Below, one piece after another: positions 8,774 through 17,436 of a DNA stretch of 64,000 nucleotides. This DNA is from Aureibacillus halotolerans. GTDB taxonomy: Bacteria > Bacillota > Bacilli > Bacillales > DSM-28697. Made by a program: the position numbers and the translations under genes. The notes below the pieces were generated by a model. It searched no databases. It saw only the letters and a program-made list of their open reading frames with translations, and was not told the DNA's origin. Every line of letters starts with the position of its first letter. The first letter of the stretch is position 1. Location of the stretch: the NCBI RefSeq assembly GCF_004363045.1, contig NZ_SNYJ01000004.1, positions 124,001 to 188,000 of the forward strand, written 5' to 3'.

Positions 8774-9772
8774 TTATCCTTTCTTTAGCTGATTGACGAT
8801 TCGATCAACATAGGATTGAATCGACTGCTCGTTGTACTGATCAATTACTTTGACCCATTCCTGAGGCAGACCGTGGAATCCTGCTTTCGCTCCACAGATG
8901 GCTGTTGCCATTGCCCCAATCGTGTCGGTGTCTCCACCGAGGTTCGCGCATAACAACGCACATCGTTTAGGGTCTTTTGCATAATAGGCGATCGTTAAAG
9001 CCGCCGGAACAGACTCACTTGTCATTGTTCCTGTGCCAATGACGTCGTAGATTTTTTGCGAGAACGCTTCTTCATCATTCGCCAGTTCCTTGGCATAAAG
9101 CATTCCTAACCGGAGGCGTTCTGGAATAGAAGCACTAAACGTTAACGAACCCTTTTGTTCAGCGATCGAATAGACCTCTATCGCCTTTTCCATGATCGTA
9201 TCCCAATCATCATCCTCTATTGCAGCGCTTACAGACATGGCAATCATCGCCGCCCCTCCATACGCTACATCCGTCGAATGCGTCACTTTACTGAGCGTGA
9301 CAATCCTATCGACCATCGCTTCTTTCTCATCGGGACGGAACAAGCAGCCGATCGGCGCAATACGCATCGCAGCACCATTCGTTAATGCTTTTGACGTGAA
9401 TGGCGAAGGATCCTCCTTGTCCTTGATTGCGGTAAGAGCAGCCTTCGAACTAGGTCCTAAAATGTTCTCTTCAAATGCGTTGACCTTGTACGACCAAGCC
9501 ATTAAATTCTTGGCCACAATCGCTTCGTCTGGAGCAAAATCGTTTTCAATCAAACTATCAAGTAACAGCAAGGCCTGCGACGTATCATCTGTAAATTGAC
9601 CTTTTGTAAAATATTTAGCCACCTCATTTGACTGTGGTCCATCAAGAAATGTGTCGATGCGACCAAAGTAGCGTTTTACTTTTTCTCTGTTCCAAAGCTC
9701 AGAGGGCATGCCAAGTGCGTCACCAATCGCCATACCATATAGTGTGCCTGCAATCTTATCGTAAGAAGACAA
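8774..9772 (-). CDS. ADP-ribosylglycohydrolase (DraG/ARH) family protein
   Basis: A 332-residue member of the all-helical ADP-ribosylglycohydrolase family, which cleaves N- or O-glycosidic bonds to ribose using two metal ions. Metal-site motifs are visible: GMAIGDALGMPSE near residues 13-25, FTDDTSQALLLL near 61-72 and GGDTDTIGAMA near 276-286. Starts with TTG at 9770-9772 after AAGGTGG; no better start is nearby. First enzyme gene of the operon, directly behind a promoter/operator at 9807-9861. With a kinase and a nucleobase-type permease beside it, a role in splitting an imported N-riboside is more likely than protein de-ADP-ribosylation; this is inference. Confidence 0.88.
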   Translation of the reverse strand: MSSYDKIAGTLYGMAIGDALGMPSELWNREKVKRYFGRIDTFLDGPQSNEVAKYFTKGQFTDDTSQALLLLDSLIENDFAPDEAIVAKNLMAWSYKVNAFEENILGPSSKAALTAIKDKEDPSPFTSKALTNGAAMRIAPIGCLFRPDEKEAMVDRIVTLSKVTHSTDVAYGGAAMIAMSVSAAIEDDDWDTIMEKAIEVYSIAEQKGSLTFSASIPERLRLGMLYAKELANDEEAFSQKIYDVIGTGTMTSESVPAALTIAYYAKDPKRCALLCANLGGDTDTIGAMATAICGAKAGFHGLPQEWVKVIDQYNEQSIQSYVDRIVNQLKKG

Positions 9773-9806
9773 AGGAAATCCACCTTTCGTTACTACTCAA
9801 AAGTTA

Positions 9807-9828
9807 CTTGTACACTCGTACGTACAAG
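9807..9828. promoter_or_regulatory. Operator palindrome, likely for the adjacent GntR regulator
   Basis: CTTGTAC (9807-9813) and GTACAAG (9822-9828) are perfect inverted arms separated by eight bases, immediately downstream of the -10 box, where a bound repressor would block transcription. Size and position suit a GntR/HutC dimer. Confidence 0.7.
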
Positions 9829-9832
9829 ATGA

Positions 9833-9861
9833 AGTATAAACGCTTTCATTCTGAGCGTCAA
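9833..9861 (-). promoter_or_regulatory. Sigma-A promoter of the hydrolase-permease-kinase operon
   Basis: On the minus strand TTGACG (9856-9861) and TATACT (9833-9838) are separated by exactly 17 bases, near-consensus for sigma-A, directly in front of the operator palindrome. Confidence 0.8.
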
Positions 9862-9889
9862 GAGGGCTGTTTAGGCCCAGGGTTATGGA

Positions 9890-10591
9890 TCAAATGGTTT
9901 TTGCCATTTTAAAGGTAAACTGCTGGCCGTAGACAACACTTAGCGTTTCAATGCATTGTCCGTTGTCATCAAAGACCTCTCCCTGAGCTTTTAACAAAGG
10001 CTGTTGCGTGGACAGACTAAACAAATCCATCGTACGATCGTCACTTAAAATCGGAAGGATATCTAAATTCACATGCCGCGGTGGACAATTGTACGTCTTT
10101 TCAAGAATGTCGTAGAGGGAATGCTGTTCAAAGTTGTTTGTCTCAAGCTTTGGAAAAAGCGCCAGAGGCAGCTCCGATTCATCAAGCGTCATCCAAGTGA
10201 TATGCCCATCCTTTTCCATACCCCTTAGTCTTACTAGCTTCAAAAACTCATTCCCATTTTTAGTAATGACAGCATGTTCAAGCACTCGAGACACAGGTGT
10301 TTCATTCCGCTCCTTAGCAAGGGTCGAGAAGCCTTGAAAGTTCCAAATCGTTTTTTTGACTTCTTTGAAGCTAACGAAAGTCCCTCGTCCGTGTATTTGC
10401 TGAATCAATCCCTCCTGAACAAGCGCACTCATCGCCTTACGTATCGTCGTTCTTGTGATGCTGTATATCTTCATGAGCTCGTTTTCTGACGGAAGCATGT
10501 CCCCGTTTTTGTACGTTCCGTTTAGAATTTGCTGACGTAGCTGCTGGCGTAGCTGTTCATAAAGCGGGACGTAGCCGTTTTTGTTAAGCAT
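9890..10591 (-). CDS. GntR/HutC-family transcriptional regulator
   Basis: A 233-residue one-component regulator: an N-terminal winged helix GntR DNA-binding domain (about 5-70, including LPSENELMKIYSITRTTIRK) followed by a UTRA effector domain of the HutC subfamily (about 90-230). Start taken as ATG 10589-10591, with GGGGTGAT upstream; the longer frame to 10618 lacks a ribosome site. It lies directly upstream of, and codirectional with, the hydrolase-permease-kinase genes, separated by 117 bases holding their promoter and a palindrome. YegW, the regulator of the E. coli counterpart set, is also GntR/UTRA. Likely a repressor released by the imported compound or its phosphorylated product. Confidence 0.88.
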   Translation of the reverse strand: MLNKNGYVPLYEQLRQQLRQQILNGTYKNGDMLPSENELMKIYSITRTTIRKAMSALVQEGLIQQIHGRGTFVSFKEVKKTIWNFQGFSTLAKERNETPVSRVLEHAVITKNGNEFLKLVRLRGMEKDGHITWMTLDESELPLALFPKLETNNFEQHSLYDILEKTYNCPPRHVNLDILPILSDDRTMDLFSLSTQQPLLKAQGEVFDDNGQCIETLSVVYGQQFTFKMAKTI

Positions 10592-10701
10592 CTCCTCATC
10601 ACCCCAAATACTATTCAACTGACGTTCATTTTATCAAAGTTGGACAAGAAAGGGCAGGTCTATTTCTCCTACAGCCGTGACATGCCCTTCTTTCACACTC
10701 A

Positions 10702-11529
10702 TCATTTTTTTGGAAGCTGCTGCTCGTACGTTTTTCTAAGCCGGTGCAGTTGGTCGAGTTTTTGTAAAGCAACATCACCAAGCTGCCTCCCAAGAGCAAC
10801 GACTAGACTTTCAATTAACAGCATCGGTGCGATCATTGAATGAAAATCACTTCGACCACCACGCTCCGCATAGAGTACTTTCGTCGCTTCTTCTCTCATG
10901 GGAGAAACCAATAAATCAGTAACCAATATGGTCTGGCAGTCTACCTTTATCGCTACATCAAACAATACACGAATCTCAGGGGACGATTGGACAAACCCAA
11001 ACACGACCATCACATCCTCTTGTTGAATATGAATCAACTCTTCAAATATTTCATGACCGCTTGGCGGGAATACGAGGACGTCGCAACCGAAACGACTGAG
11101 GCGAAACTGCAAGAGGCTGAGGAGACTTTGCGCCGAGCCCGCTCCATAAAGGTATATGCGCCGAGCCCCTGCGAGCAATTCGACCACATCCTTCACATCG
11201 GCTTCAGTCGTATGCTTTAACGTTTCATCAAGATGTGCTTTTGTCGTATCGGCAAGCTGATTTAGGAACGTATCATTATACGTTTTCAATGCAGACTTAA
11301 CCTTATTTGCTGGCGTTACCGCCTGTTCATCTTTCATAGCCTGCTTGAAGGCCTTCAAATTTTCGTACCCTGCTGCTCCCCAAAAACGCGATACAGTTGC
11401 CACGCTCGTTCCACAGTGCTCCGCAATATCTTTTTCCGTTAAAAACGGAAGCTCTTCCATGTTTTTATAAATAAAATCGGCAAGTTTTTGCTGCGCTTTC
11501 GTCAGCTTCACATGTGCTAAGTCGACCAT
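10702..11529 (-). CDS. RpiR/MurR-family regulator (HTH + SIS domain)
   Basis: A 275-residue regulator with an N-terminal HTH (about 1-75, with EKDIAEHCGTSVATVSRFW typical of RpiR) and a C-terminal SIS domain (about 110-250, with YLYGAGSAQSLLSLLQFRL) that binds sugar phosphates or amino sugars in this family. ATG at 11527-11529 after GGGGAG; a longer frame exists without better signals. Divergent from the ECF transporter operon, with a palindrome between them at 11570-11593. It most likely controls that operon and perhaps itself. The effector is unknown. Confidence 0.9.
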   Translation of the reverse strand: MVDLAHVKLTKAQQKLADFIYKNMEELPFLTEKDIAEHCGTSVATVSRFWGAAGYENLKAFKQAMKDEQAVTPANKVKSALKTYNDTFLNQLADTTKAHLDETLKHTTEADVKDVVELLAGARRIYLYGAGSAQSLLSLLQFRLSRFGCDVLVFPPSGHEIFEELIHIQQEDVMVVFGFVQSSPEIRVLFDVAIKVDCQTILVTDLLVSPMREEATKVLYAERGGRSDFHSMIAPMLLIESLVVALGRQLGDVALQKLDQLHRLRKTYEQQLPKK

Positions 11530-11569
11530 ACACTCGCTCCCCATTGATTGATGCCTTAATTATACAACA

Positions 11570-11593
11570 AAAATGAAATATAATTATCATTTT
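11570..11593. promoter_or_regulatory. Candidate RpiR operator between divergent genes
   Basis: AAAATGA (11570-11576) and TCATTTT (11587-11593) form perfect seven-base arms around ten AT-rich bases, inside the 160-bp divergent intergenic region. Position supports a role in controlling the ECF operon, the regulator, or both. Confidence 0.5.
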
Positions 11594-11689
11594 TTACAAA
11601 AAGATATTATTTTACAATCCCTTAACACTCCCTTCACAAATCCAGACTATTCTAAACTAGAAAACATTGAAATTAGGGAGGTTAATGAC

Positions 11690-12574
11690 ATGAAATTGCA
11701 GCAGGAACATTCATTGACACAGGCTCAAAAAACAATGGTGTTTATCTTGGCGATGACGCTTTTTGGATTGTCGAAGATGATTACAGAAATTTTGCCTCAA
11801 AATGAAATTGGACCTATCGAATTTTCAGTTTCTTATTTTGCTTTCATCCCACTTATCCTCGTGTCGTTGTTTCATCCGCTGTATGTCGCCGTAGGTGCAT
11901 CTGTCGGGAAAATCATTTTTGCTGGTCTTCTCATGGGGGATTTTGGTGGCATCGGGGAGATCGAGGGCTTCATCGAGCTTACCTTAGCCATGTACATCGC
12001 AGGTCTTCTCGTTCGAAACCCGCTAAGCAAATGGCAGTTGGCGATTGCATCATTGGTTGGGGTGGGCATTGATCAACTCCTTAGCTCCATCGTCGATATT
12101 TTTAAGGTCGTGATCGGTGTCGATGGGTTTGATGCGGTTCCTGGGCTGCCCGAGAGCATTGTCGTCCTTGAAGCCGTTAGCTTTCTAAATGAAATGGTCA
12201 TTACTGGTGTGCTGTTCGGTCTTATCCCTACATTACTGCTCACCCCTCGATTATATGGAAAAATCGAACCACTCCTTGGCATGAAGCCCCGTGAGCGCCG
12301 CGTCAATGCATCCCTTGGCGCATTTATCACGCCCGGATTAATTGTTGCTGCGATTTTTCTGAGCTTTGTCGCTATGATCAGTGAATTCATGGCAGAAATG
12401 GAAGTCAACCTTGCCTTCTGGTCTCCAGACTTCCTCGCTCAATTTGATGGCGGCTATGAATGGATCGCCTATTCTGCCTTTGGTGTCGCCCTCATTCTAC
12501 TTGGGTACGTCGCAACGCGTTTGAAGAAACGAAGCCAGCCAACAACAACGAGTGGAAACGACCGCGCGGCCTAA
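11690..12574 (+). CDS. ECF transporter substrate-binding (S) component
   Basis: A 294-residue membrane protein with about six to seven helices. It is the substrate-capturing subunit of an energy-coupling-factor importer; the call rests on the membrane topology and on the following ECF ATPase and T genes. Start ATG 11690-11692 follows AGGGAGG with eight-base spacing; the frame extends upstream to 11573 but without a ribosome site. It carries a longer C-terminal half than the ~190-residue vitamin S proteins (extra helix near 255-275 and a polar loop FWSPDFLAQFDGG), so the ligand is probably not a classic vitamin. First gene of a four-gene operon ending in a PHP hydrolase. Substrate unknown. Confidence 0.78.
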   Translation: MKLQQEHSLTQAQKTMVFILAMTLFGLSKMITEILPQNEIGPIEFSVSYFAFIPLILVSLFHPLYVAVGASVGKIIFAGLLMGDFGGIGEIEGFIELTLAMYIAGLLVRNPLSKWQLAIASLVGVGIDQLLSSIVDIFKVVIGVDGFDAVPGLPESIVVLEAVSFLNEMVITGVLFGLIPTLLLTPRLYGKIEPLLGMKPRERRVNASLGAFITPGLIVAAIFLSFVAMISEFMAEMEVNLAFWSPDFLAQFDGGYEWIAYSAFGVALILLGYVATRLKKRSQPTTTSGNDRAA

Positions 12575-12595
12575 GAAGAACGAAGGAGGAGCTTC

Positions 12596-14305
12596 ATGAT
12601 TTCATTTCAAAACGTCGCATTTAAATATCCCGGTGGCGATGAATGGGTACTCAAAGACGTGAACGTCACGATACAAGAAAATGAATTTGTCGGCATCATT
12701 GGCGGGAACGGCGCTGGTAAGTCTACCTTCTGTAAGGCGATGAACGGCTTAATTCCGCATTATTATGTAGGTGACTTTGAAGGGGTTGTTCGAATTGGCG
12801 AACTTGAAACAACGACCTCCAATGTCGCGGCCTTATCGAGAAAGGTGGCCTATGTATACCAGGATTTTGAGCACCAGCTCGTTCGACCAACAGTTTACGA
12901 CGAAGCGATTTTTTCGCCACTTAATTTTGGTTATCAGGATTATAAAGAGCGTGGAATGAATGCTTTACGAATTTTGGACATCGAACATCTTGCGAAGGAG
13001 TATATCTGGCAGCTAAGTGGCGGTCAAAAGCACCTCGTTGCCCTCGCTGGCGCACTGTCCATGGACCCAGACATTCTTATTATCGATGAGCCCGTTGCTC
13101 AACTTGACCCTGCTCATGCGATCGTGCTTTACGAAAAACTCAAAATGCTACACGAGGTCTATCGCAAAACGATTTTGGTCATTGAGCACCACACCGAATT
13201 TATCGCTGACTATTGTCAGCAGGTGCTCTTGTTGGAAAATGGTTCTGTCAAATGGAAGAAACCGGTCGTGGACGCGCTAAACCAAGTAGAGGAGCTAGAA
13301 CGCATTCAACTGTATCCACCACAAGTGACGAGTGCGGCCAGCGCCTTTCAAACATCTCCAAAACAGCTTCTGCCGATTCGGATGCAAGAAGCGACGACGC
13401 ATTTTCATACGCACCGCTTTGAGCCACAACGTCCGCTTTTCACAGCAGTACAACCCGAGGGAGAAGGGTTCGTGACGTTCTCCAACGTCAGCTATGGATA
13501 TAAATCCATCACAAGGAAACGTAAGGTCGTGCTAGATGAGGTCTCTTTGAAGATCAATGAAGGCGAAAATATCGCGCTTGTCGGTAGCAACGGTGCTGGC
13601 AAATCGACGCTATTAAAATTGATGGCTGGTTTGATACGTCCACAATCCGGAACTGTTCATATCGGCGAGTTGCTGACAGCGAAAACGTCACCTGAACGAT
13701 TGGCTGAGCAAGTGGCTTACATTTATCAGCACCCCGAGGAAATGTTTATTGAGGATTGCATCGCAAAAGACATTGCGTACTACTTAAATGCCCGAAAGAC
13801 ACCTAATCGTGACATCTTTTTGGAACAAATTATGGAGCGCTTTCGCCTTCAAGAGTTGGCGAATCGTGACGGACGACTGCTCAGCGGCGGTCAACAACGA
13901 CGAGCTTCTCTTGCGATTGGCATGGCCACACAGCCCTCCCTCGTCCTGCTTGATGAGCCAACAGCTAGCCTGGATTTAGCGACGAGAAAGCAAATGATTT
14001 CAATGCTGAAGGACGTCAAGCAGGAGGTCAAAGCAACCATTGTCGCCACCCATGACATGCAGCTTGTCGCCGAGTGGGCATCACGTGTCATTGTCCTTCA
14101 CAAAGGCAGCATTTTGGCGGATGTATCTCCAGGAGAGCTGTTTACTCGCAAGCATTTGCTGGATGAAGCTTCCTTGGTGCCTCCGCAAATCGTCGCGCTA
14201 TGCCATGAGCTACACATTTCCCCGGCAGCGCTAAGTGTCGATGAATTTGTCGCGATGGTTCAAAAGGAGGTGATCGACGTTGAGCAGCTTACAACAGCTT
14301 TTTAG
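12596..14305 (+). CDS. ECF transporter ATPase, fused A and A' domains
   Basis: A 569-residue protein with two complete ABC ATPase domains in one chain, supplying energy for the ECF importer at the inner face of the membrane. Domain 1: Walker A GGNGAGKST (36-44), signature LSGGQ near 140, Walker B LIIDEP. Domain 2: Walker A GSNGAGKST near 330, signature LSGGQ near 428, Walker B LVLLDEPTASLD. The linker (about 225-295) is poorly conserved. Starts at ATG 12596 after AAGGAGGAG, 21 bases behind the S gene. Most Bacillus housekeeping EcfA proteins are separate A and A' chains; a fused one with its own T and S genes marks a dedicated (group I) transporter. Confidence 0.92.
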   Translation: MISFQNVAFKYPGGDEWVLKDVNVTIQENEFVGIIGGNGAGKSTFCKAMNGLIPHYYVGDFEGVVRIGELETTTSNVAALSRKVAYVYQDFEHQLVRPTVYDEAIFSPLNFGYQDYKERGMNALRILDIEHLAKEYIWQLSGGQKHLVALAGALSMDPDILIIDEPVAQLDPAHAIVLYEKLKMLHEVYRKTILVIEHHTEFIADYCQQVLLLENGSVKWKKPVVDALNQVEELERIQLYPPQVTSAASAFQTSPKQLLPIRMQEATTHFHTHRFEPQRPLFTAVQPEGEGFVTFSNVSYGYKSITRKRKVVLDEVSLKINEGENIALVGSNGAGKSTLLKLMAGLIRPQSGTVHIGELLTAKTSPERLAEQVAYIYQHPEEMFIEDCIAKDIAYYLNARKTPNRDIFLEQIMERFRLQELANRDGRLLSGGQQRRASLAIGMATQPSLVLLDEPTASLDLATRKQMISMLKDVKQEVKATIVATHDMQLVAEWASRVIVLHKGSILADVSPGELFTRKHLLDEASLVPPQIVALCHELHISPAALSVDEFVAMVQKEVIDVEQLTTAF

Positions 14306-15110
14306 CAAGCTTTCCGTTGAAACGATCAAGATTGAACTTATGCGAACCGCATATGGAAATGAAAGAACACTGCTGTCGCGTCTAGATCCACGAATGCTGA
14401 TGATTTGGGTGCTCGTCTTTTCTGTGCTTCCGTGGCTAACACACAATCTCACGATATTGGTCGGTCTAACGCTTATGATGGCCATCCTTACGTACACAAC
14501 AAAGGTGAGCCCCTTGTTGATTGTGTTGTTTTTCTTTGGCGTTATCTCGCAATTTACGTACATTGTGTTTGCCGCTCTCTTTCTCGGAAACAGCTTTATG
14601 GCCGCGGTCGCGATCATCCCACTGACGTTGAAAGTGTCCATTGTCTCTCTCTGCAGCATGGCTGTGTTTACGAGCATGGACCCTGAGAAATTCAGTGATG
14701 GCCTTGTTAGTCTAGGTGTGCCTGGGCGGTTTAGCTTCGGGGTTTCCTATGGCTACCGCATGCTCCCAATGCTTATCGAAGAATTCCAAAACATCATTCA
14801 TTCCTTCCGATTACGCGGAAAGCAGCCCGAAAAGCCTGGCGTGCTTTACACTCGCTATATTCTGTACTACGCAAAAATGTGCGTCATGGCCTTTTATCCG
14901 ATGATGCTGAACATGGCCAAACGCACGCGAACGACTGTTGAGGCCCTTGAGATTCGCGGCTTCAGTTATACACAAGAAAGCAAAGAGGCGAAAAAACTCA
15001 AGCTTGCCTACATGAAAATAACTCGTCTAGATATTCAATTTCTTTGCATGACCATCCTTATTACCGGCGGCGTTTACGCCGTTGGGGTTTGGTTCCCATA
15101 TTATTTGTAA
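14280..15110 (+). CDS. ecfT: ECF transporter T component (EcfT)
   Basis: A 276-residue membrane protein linking the S subunit to the ATPase. It has five to six hydrophobic helices and the cytoplasmic coupling motif region TTVEALEIRGFSY near residues 220-232, which carries the A-R-G type signature of EcfT. It starts with TTG at 14280, six bases after a full AAGGAGGTGAT ribosome site, and overlaps the ATPase gene by 26 bases, so translation is probably coupled. Eighteen bases separate it from the PHP gene. The dedicated T subunit means this importer does not need the shared housekeeping ECF module. Confidence 0.9.
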   Translation: MSSLQQLFSKLSVETIKIELMRTAYGNERTLLSRLDPRMLMIWVLVFSVLPWLTHNLTILVGLTLMMAILTYTTKVSPLLIVLFFFGVISQFTYIVFAALFLGNSFMAAVAIIPLTLKVSIVSLCSMAVFTSMDPEKFSDGLVSLGVPGRFSFGVSYGYRMLPMLIEEFQNIIHSFRLRGKQPEKPGVLYTRYILYYAKMCVMAFYPMMLNMAKRTRTTVEALEIRGFSYTQESKEAKKLKLAYMKITRLDIQFLCMTILITGGVYAVGVWFPYYL

Positions 15111-15127
15111 GAAAGGGCGTTGTTTGA

Positions 15128-15904
15128 TTGATTATTGATTTTCACACCCATGTCAAGCTAAGCAAAAAGGTTGATTTTGACCTCAACTACTTTAACGAAG
15201 TTATTCTCAATGCAAAAGAGGCTGGGCTAACAGCCATCGCACTTACTGAGCACTTCAACACGAAACATTTTCATACGATATACGAGACACTTGATCAGCA
15301 TTTCCCCTACGTCCACGACTATTATTTGGTGAATGATTTTAAAGTATTTACCGGGATGGAGGTCGACGTGAAGGAGGTCGGTCACATTCTCTGCATCGGG
15401 CATAAGGATAAGCTACTCCGTCTGCGCCACCTGCTTGATCGACATACGGAAGAAGGTCAATTTATGCCCTTTTCAATGCTTCTGGACGCAGTGGAAGCCG
15501 AGGATTTGTTAGTGATTGGCGCCCATCCGCTCCGAACGTCAACGCCACTGCAACAGCATCCGCCAGAACTTCTTCAGCGCCTTGACGCATTTGATTTGAA
15601 TGGCAAGGACATGCACGAGCATGGGATTGAGAACATGCAACAGAGCGTGATTGCGTTTGGAGACTCTCATGGGGTTCCCGTAGTTTGTGGAAGCGACGCA
15701 CACCATCCGATTCATTTAGGGGCCGTTAAAAATACATTTGCCGTTGAATGCCATACAGCGAATGATATCAAATTGGCCATCACGAGCGGTGCCTATGAGC
15801 GTTATGTCTCCCCTGTTCTGCATACGAAAGTGAATGCCGCGAAGGTCGTCAAGAAGAAGCTAAAGGAAGATCTTAAACAACAAGGCCGAATCGTTCTGTC
15901 ATGA
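15128..15904 (+). CDS. PHP-domain metal-dependent hydrolase
   Basis: A 258-residue PHP-superfamily protein, the fold of histidinol phosphatase and of polymerase phosphoesterase domains. Metal-ligand motifs are intact: DFHTH at residues 4-8, TEHFN near 41-45, GMEVDVKEVGH near 77-87, IGAHP near 130-134 and CGSDAHHP near 187-194. It starts with TTG at 15128 after GAAAGGGCG. Last gene of the ECF importer operon and followed by a terminator. Inference: it hydrolyses a phosphoester (or similar bond) of the imported compound in the cytoplasm. Substrate not determinable. Confidence 0.85.
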   Translation: MIIDFHTHVKLSKKVDFDLNYFNEVILNAKEAGLTAIALTEHFNTKHFHTIYETLDQHFPYVHDYYLVNDFKVFTGMEVDVKEVGHILCIGHKDKLLRLRHLLDRHTEEGQFMPFSMLLDAVEAEDLLVIGAHPLRTSTPLQQHPPELLQRLDAFDLNGKDMHEHGIENMQQSVIAFGDSHGVPVVCGSDAHHPIHLGAVKNTFAVECHTANDIKLAITSGAYERYVSPVLHTKVNAAKVVKKKLKEDLKQQGRIVLS

Positions 15905-15912
15905 GCTAAAGG

Positions 15913-15947
15913 AGAAGCTATCGTTACATACGATGGCTTCTTTTTTT
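15913..15947 (+). terminator. Rho-independent terminator of the ECF operon
   Basis: AGAAGC (15913-15918) and GCTTCT (15936-15941), with an inner ATCG/CGAT pairing, form a hairpin followed by seven T. It begins nine bases after the PHP stop codon. Confidence 0.88.
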
Positions 15948-16062
15948 AACAAGCGAATTTTCGTTCAATCGTGCTACACGCGTGATTCTCCTCAATTCCG
16001 ATCTCGTTCTCCCCTGTGGTACACTATCAAAAACACCCTTTTCATAGAAAGGATCGAACCAC

Positions 16063-17055
16063 ATGAGACTTGGAATAATCGGTACTAACTGGATTACAGA
16101 GGAGTTTGTGGCTGCCGCTCACGCATCAGGCAAATGGACTCTGAATGCTGTTTATTCACGAAATCATGAGCGCGCCAAAACCTTTGCTGAACCCTTTCAC
16201 GTTACAGATATCTATACAAACATAGAAGCAATGGCACAATCCGACGATATTGACGCAGTGTATATTGCGTCACCAAACAGTTTGCATTTCGAACAGGCGA
16301 TTGCCTTTCTGAAAGAAAAAAAGCATGTCATCGTTGAAAAACCTGTATTTTCAACGCTTGACGAATTTGACCGTGCCCATACAATCGCAAACGAGCATGG
16401 CGTTTATCTACTAGAAGCCGCTCGACATATGTTTGAGCCTAATTTCAAGGAACTTCAGCAGCATGTCAGCCGCGTTGGCGATATTCACAGCGCGTTTTTT
16501 GTGTTTGCTAAGTATTCCTCTCGTTACGATCAAGTGCTGGAAGGCGAAGAGCCCAATATTTTTTCGCTTAACTTCTCAGGAGGTTCGCTCGTTGACTTAG
16601 GCGTTTATCCCCTTTATACAGCTGTTGCACTGTTTGGCGTACCACGAAGCGCGACGTACAATCCACAGATCATTTCCACAGGCGTTGACGGCGGTGGACC
16701 GATTGTTCTTCAATACGAAGGCTTTTCCGTAACGATTTTCCAGGCCAAAAACAGCAACTCCTTTTTACACAATGAAATCCATGGGGTTAATGGCACTTTA
16801 AAGTTTGACAACATCGCTGGAATTGAAGAAATTCAATGGTTGGACAATCGCTCAGCGGATCCTATCGAGCTCGCTGTCCGTTCATCAGAAGAAAATAAAA
16901 TGCAGTTTGAAGCAGAGGCGTTTGCAAATCTAATTGAAAAAAATGATCGCGAGACGTATGAGGTCCTCACTTCGCTAAGCCGCAATGTGCTTTCCCTGAT
17001 GTGTCAGCTCAGACATGACAACGGGCTGTATTTTGCTGTTGAACAACAACATTAA
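16063..17055 (+). CDS. Gfo/Idh/MocA-family NAD(P)-dependent oxidoreductase
   Basis: A 330-residue cytoplasmic dehydrogenase that oxidises or reduces sugar- or inositol-like compounds. N-terminal Rossmann fold with MRLGIIGTNWITEEF, then YIASPNSLH near 70-78 and the conserved EKP (VIVEKPVF near 92-99) whose lysine is catalytic in the family; C-terminal alpha/beta domain. ATG at 16063 after AAAGGAT. A TACACT -10-like box at 16019-16024 lies upstream, and a terminator separates it from the ECF operon, so it appears to be a single-gene unit. Substrate unknown. Confidence 0.9.
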   Translation: MRLGIIGTNWITEEFVAAAHASGKWTLNAVYSRNHERAKTFAEPFHVTDIYTNIEAMAQSDDIDAVYIASPNSLHFEQAIAFLKEKKHVIVEKPVFSTLDEFDRAHTIANEHGVYLLEAARHMFEPNFKELQQHVSRVGDIHSAFFVFAKYSSRYDQVLEGEEPNIFSLNFSGGSLVDLGVYPLYTAVALFGVPRSATYNPQIISTGVDGGGPIVLQYEGFSVTIFQAKNSNSFLHNEIHGVNGTLKFDNIAGIEEIQWLDNRSADPIELAVRSSEENKMQFEAEAFANLIEKNDRETYEVLTSLSRNVLSLMCQLRHDNGLYFAVEQQH

Positions 17056-17318
17056 GGAAGTTGTTGCTTCCTCCCCCGAACCATTAGAACGAATCACGAA
17101 TTTCACGATCTCGATTGGAATGTACCGATGCTTTTACGACTTCTTAAGGCAAATCCTTAACTAAACAATGACATGTATTATCATAGAGTACCTCTTCAGT
17201 CTGTTGGTGTTTGTTAAGCAACAATCCGACATTTCTGGTGGTGCTTTTTGTTTTGTTCTCTAGAACCAAATTTTGAAAATATGTAATAAAAAGACTGTTA
17301 TTCGTCACAGAAATTCCG
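17056..17318. other. Intergenic region upstream of ribonucleotide reductase
   Basis: Contains two short hairpins without T runs (GGAAG/CTTCC near 17057-17075 and TTAAGG/CCTTAA near 17144-17160). I looked for a cobalamin riboswitch in front of the B12-dependent enzyme and found no B12 box. No small gene seen. Confidence 0.5.
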
Positions 17319-17348
17319 TTGACTTATTGTCTCTATATACGGTATAAA
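17319..17348 (+). promoter_or_regulatory. Sigma-A promoter of class II ribonucleotide reductase
   Basis: TTGACT (17319-17324) and TATAAA (17343-17348) with 18-base spacing. The upstream NrdR box overlaps the spacer and -10. Confidence 0.75.
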
Positions 17349-17373
17349 TAAGATGAAAAACACAATATATTGT
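17330..17373. promoter_or_regulatory. Paired NrdR boxes
   Basis: Box 2 (17360-17373) reads ACACAATATATTGT and box 1 (17330-17343) reads TCTCTATATACGGT; centres are 30 bp apart, the three-turn spacing usual for NrdR box pairs. Box 1 overlaps the -10 region, fitting repression of ribonucleotide reductase by NrdR when dATP is plentiful. Confidence 0.75.
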
Positions 17374-17436
17374 TCATAAATCATTAATAAGTACTACATA
17401 TAGAAATTATTGCACATATGAAGGAGTACAATCACA

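Noticed and set aside
10620-10700. Terminator between RpiR and GntR genes
   Set aside because: AAGAAGGGCA and TGCCCTTTCTT can pair, but the loop exceeds 30 bases and no T run follows.
17056-17436. Cobalamin riboswitch upstream of the B12-dependent reductase
   Set aside because: No B12-box or riboswitch core sequence could be found; the region instead contains a promoter with NrdR boxes.
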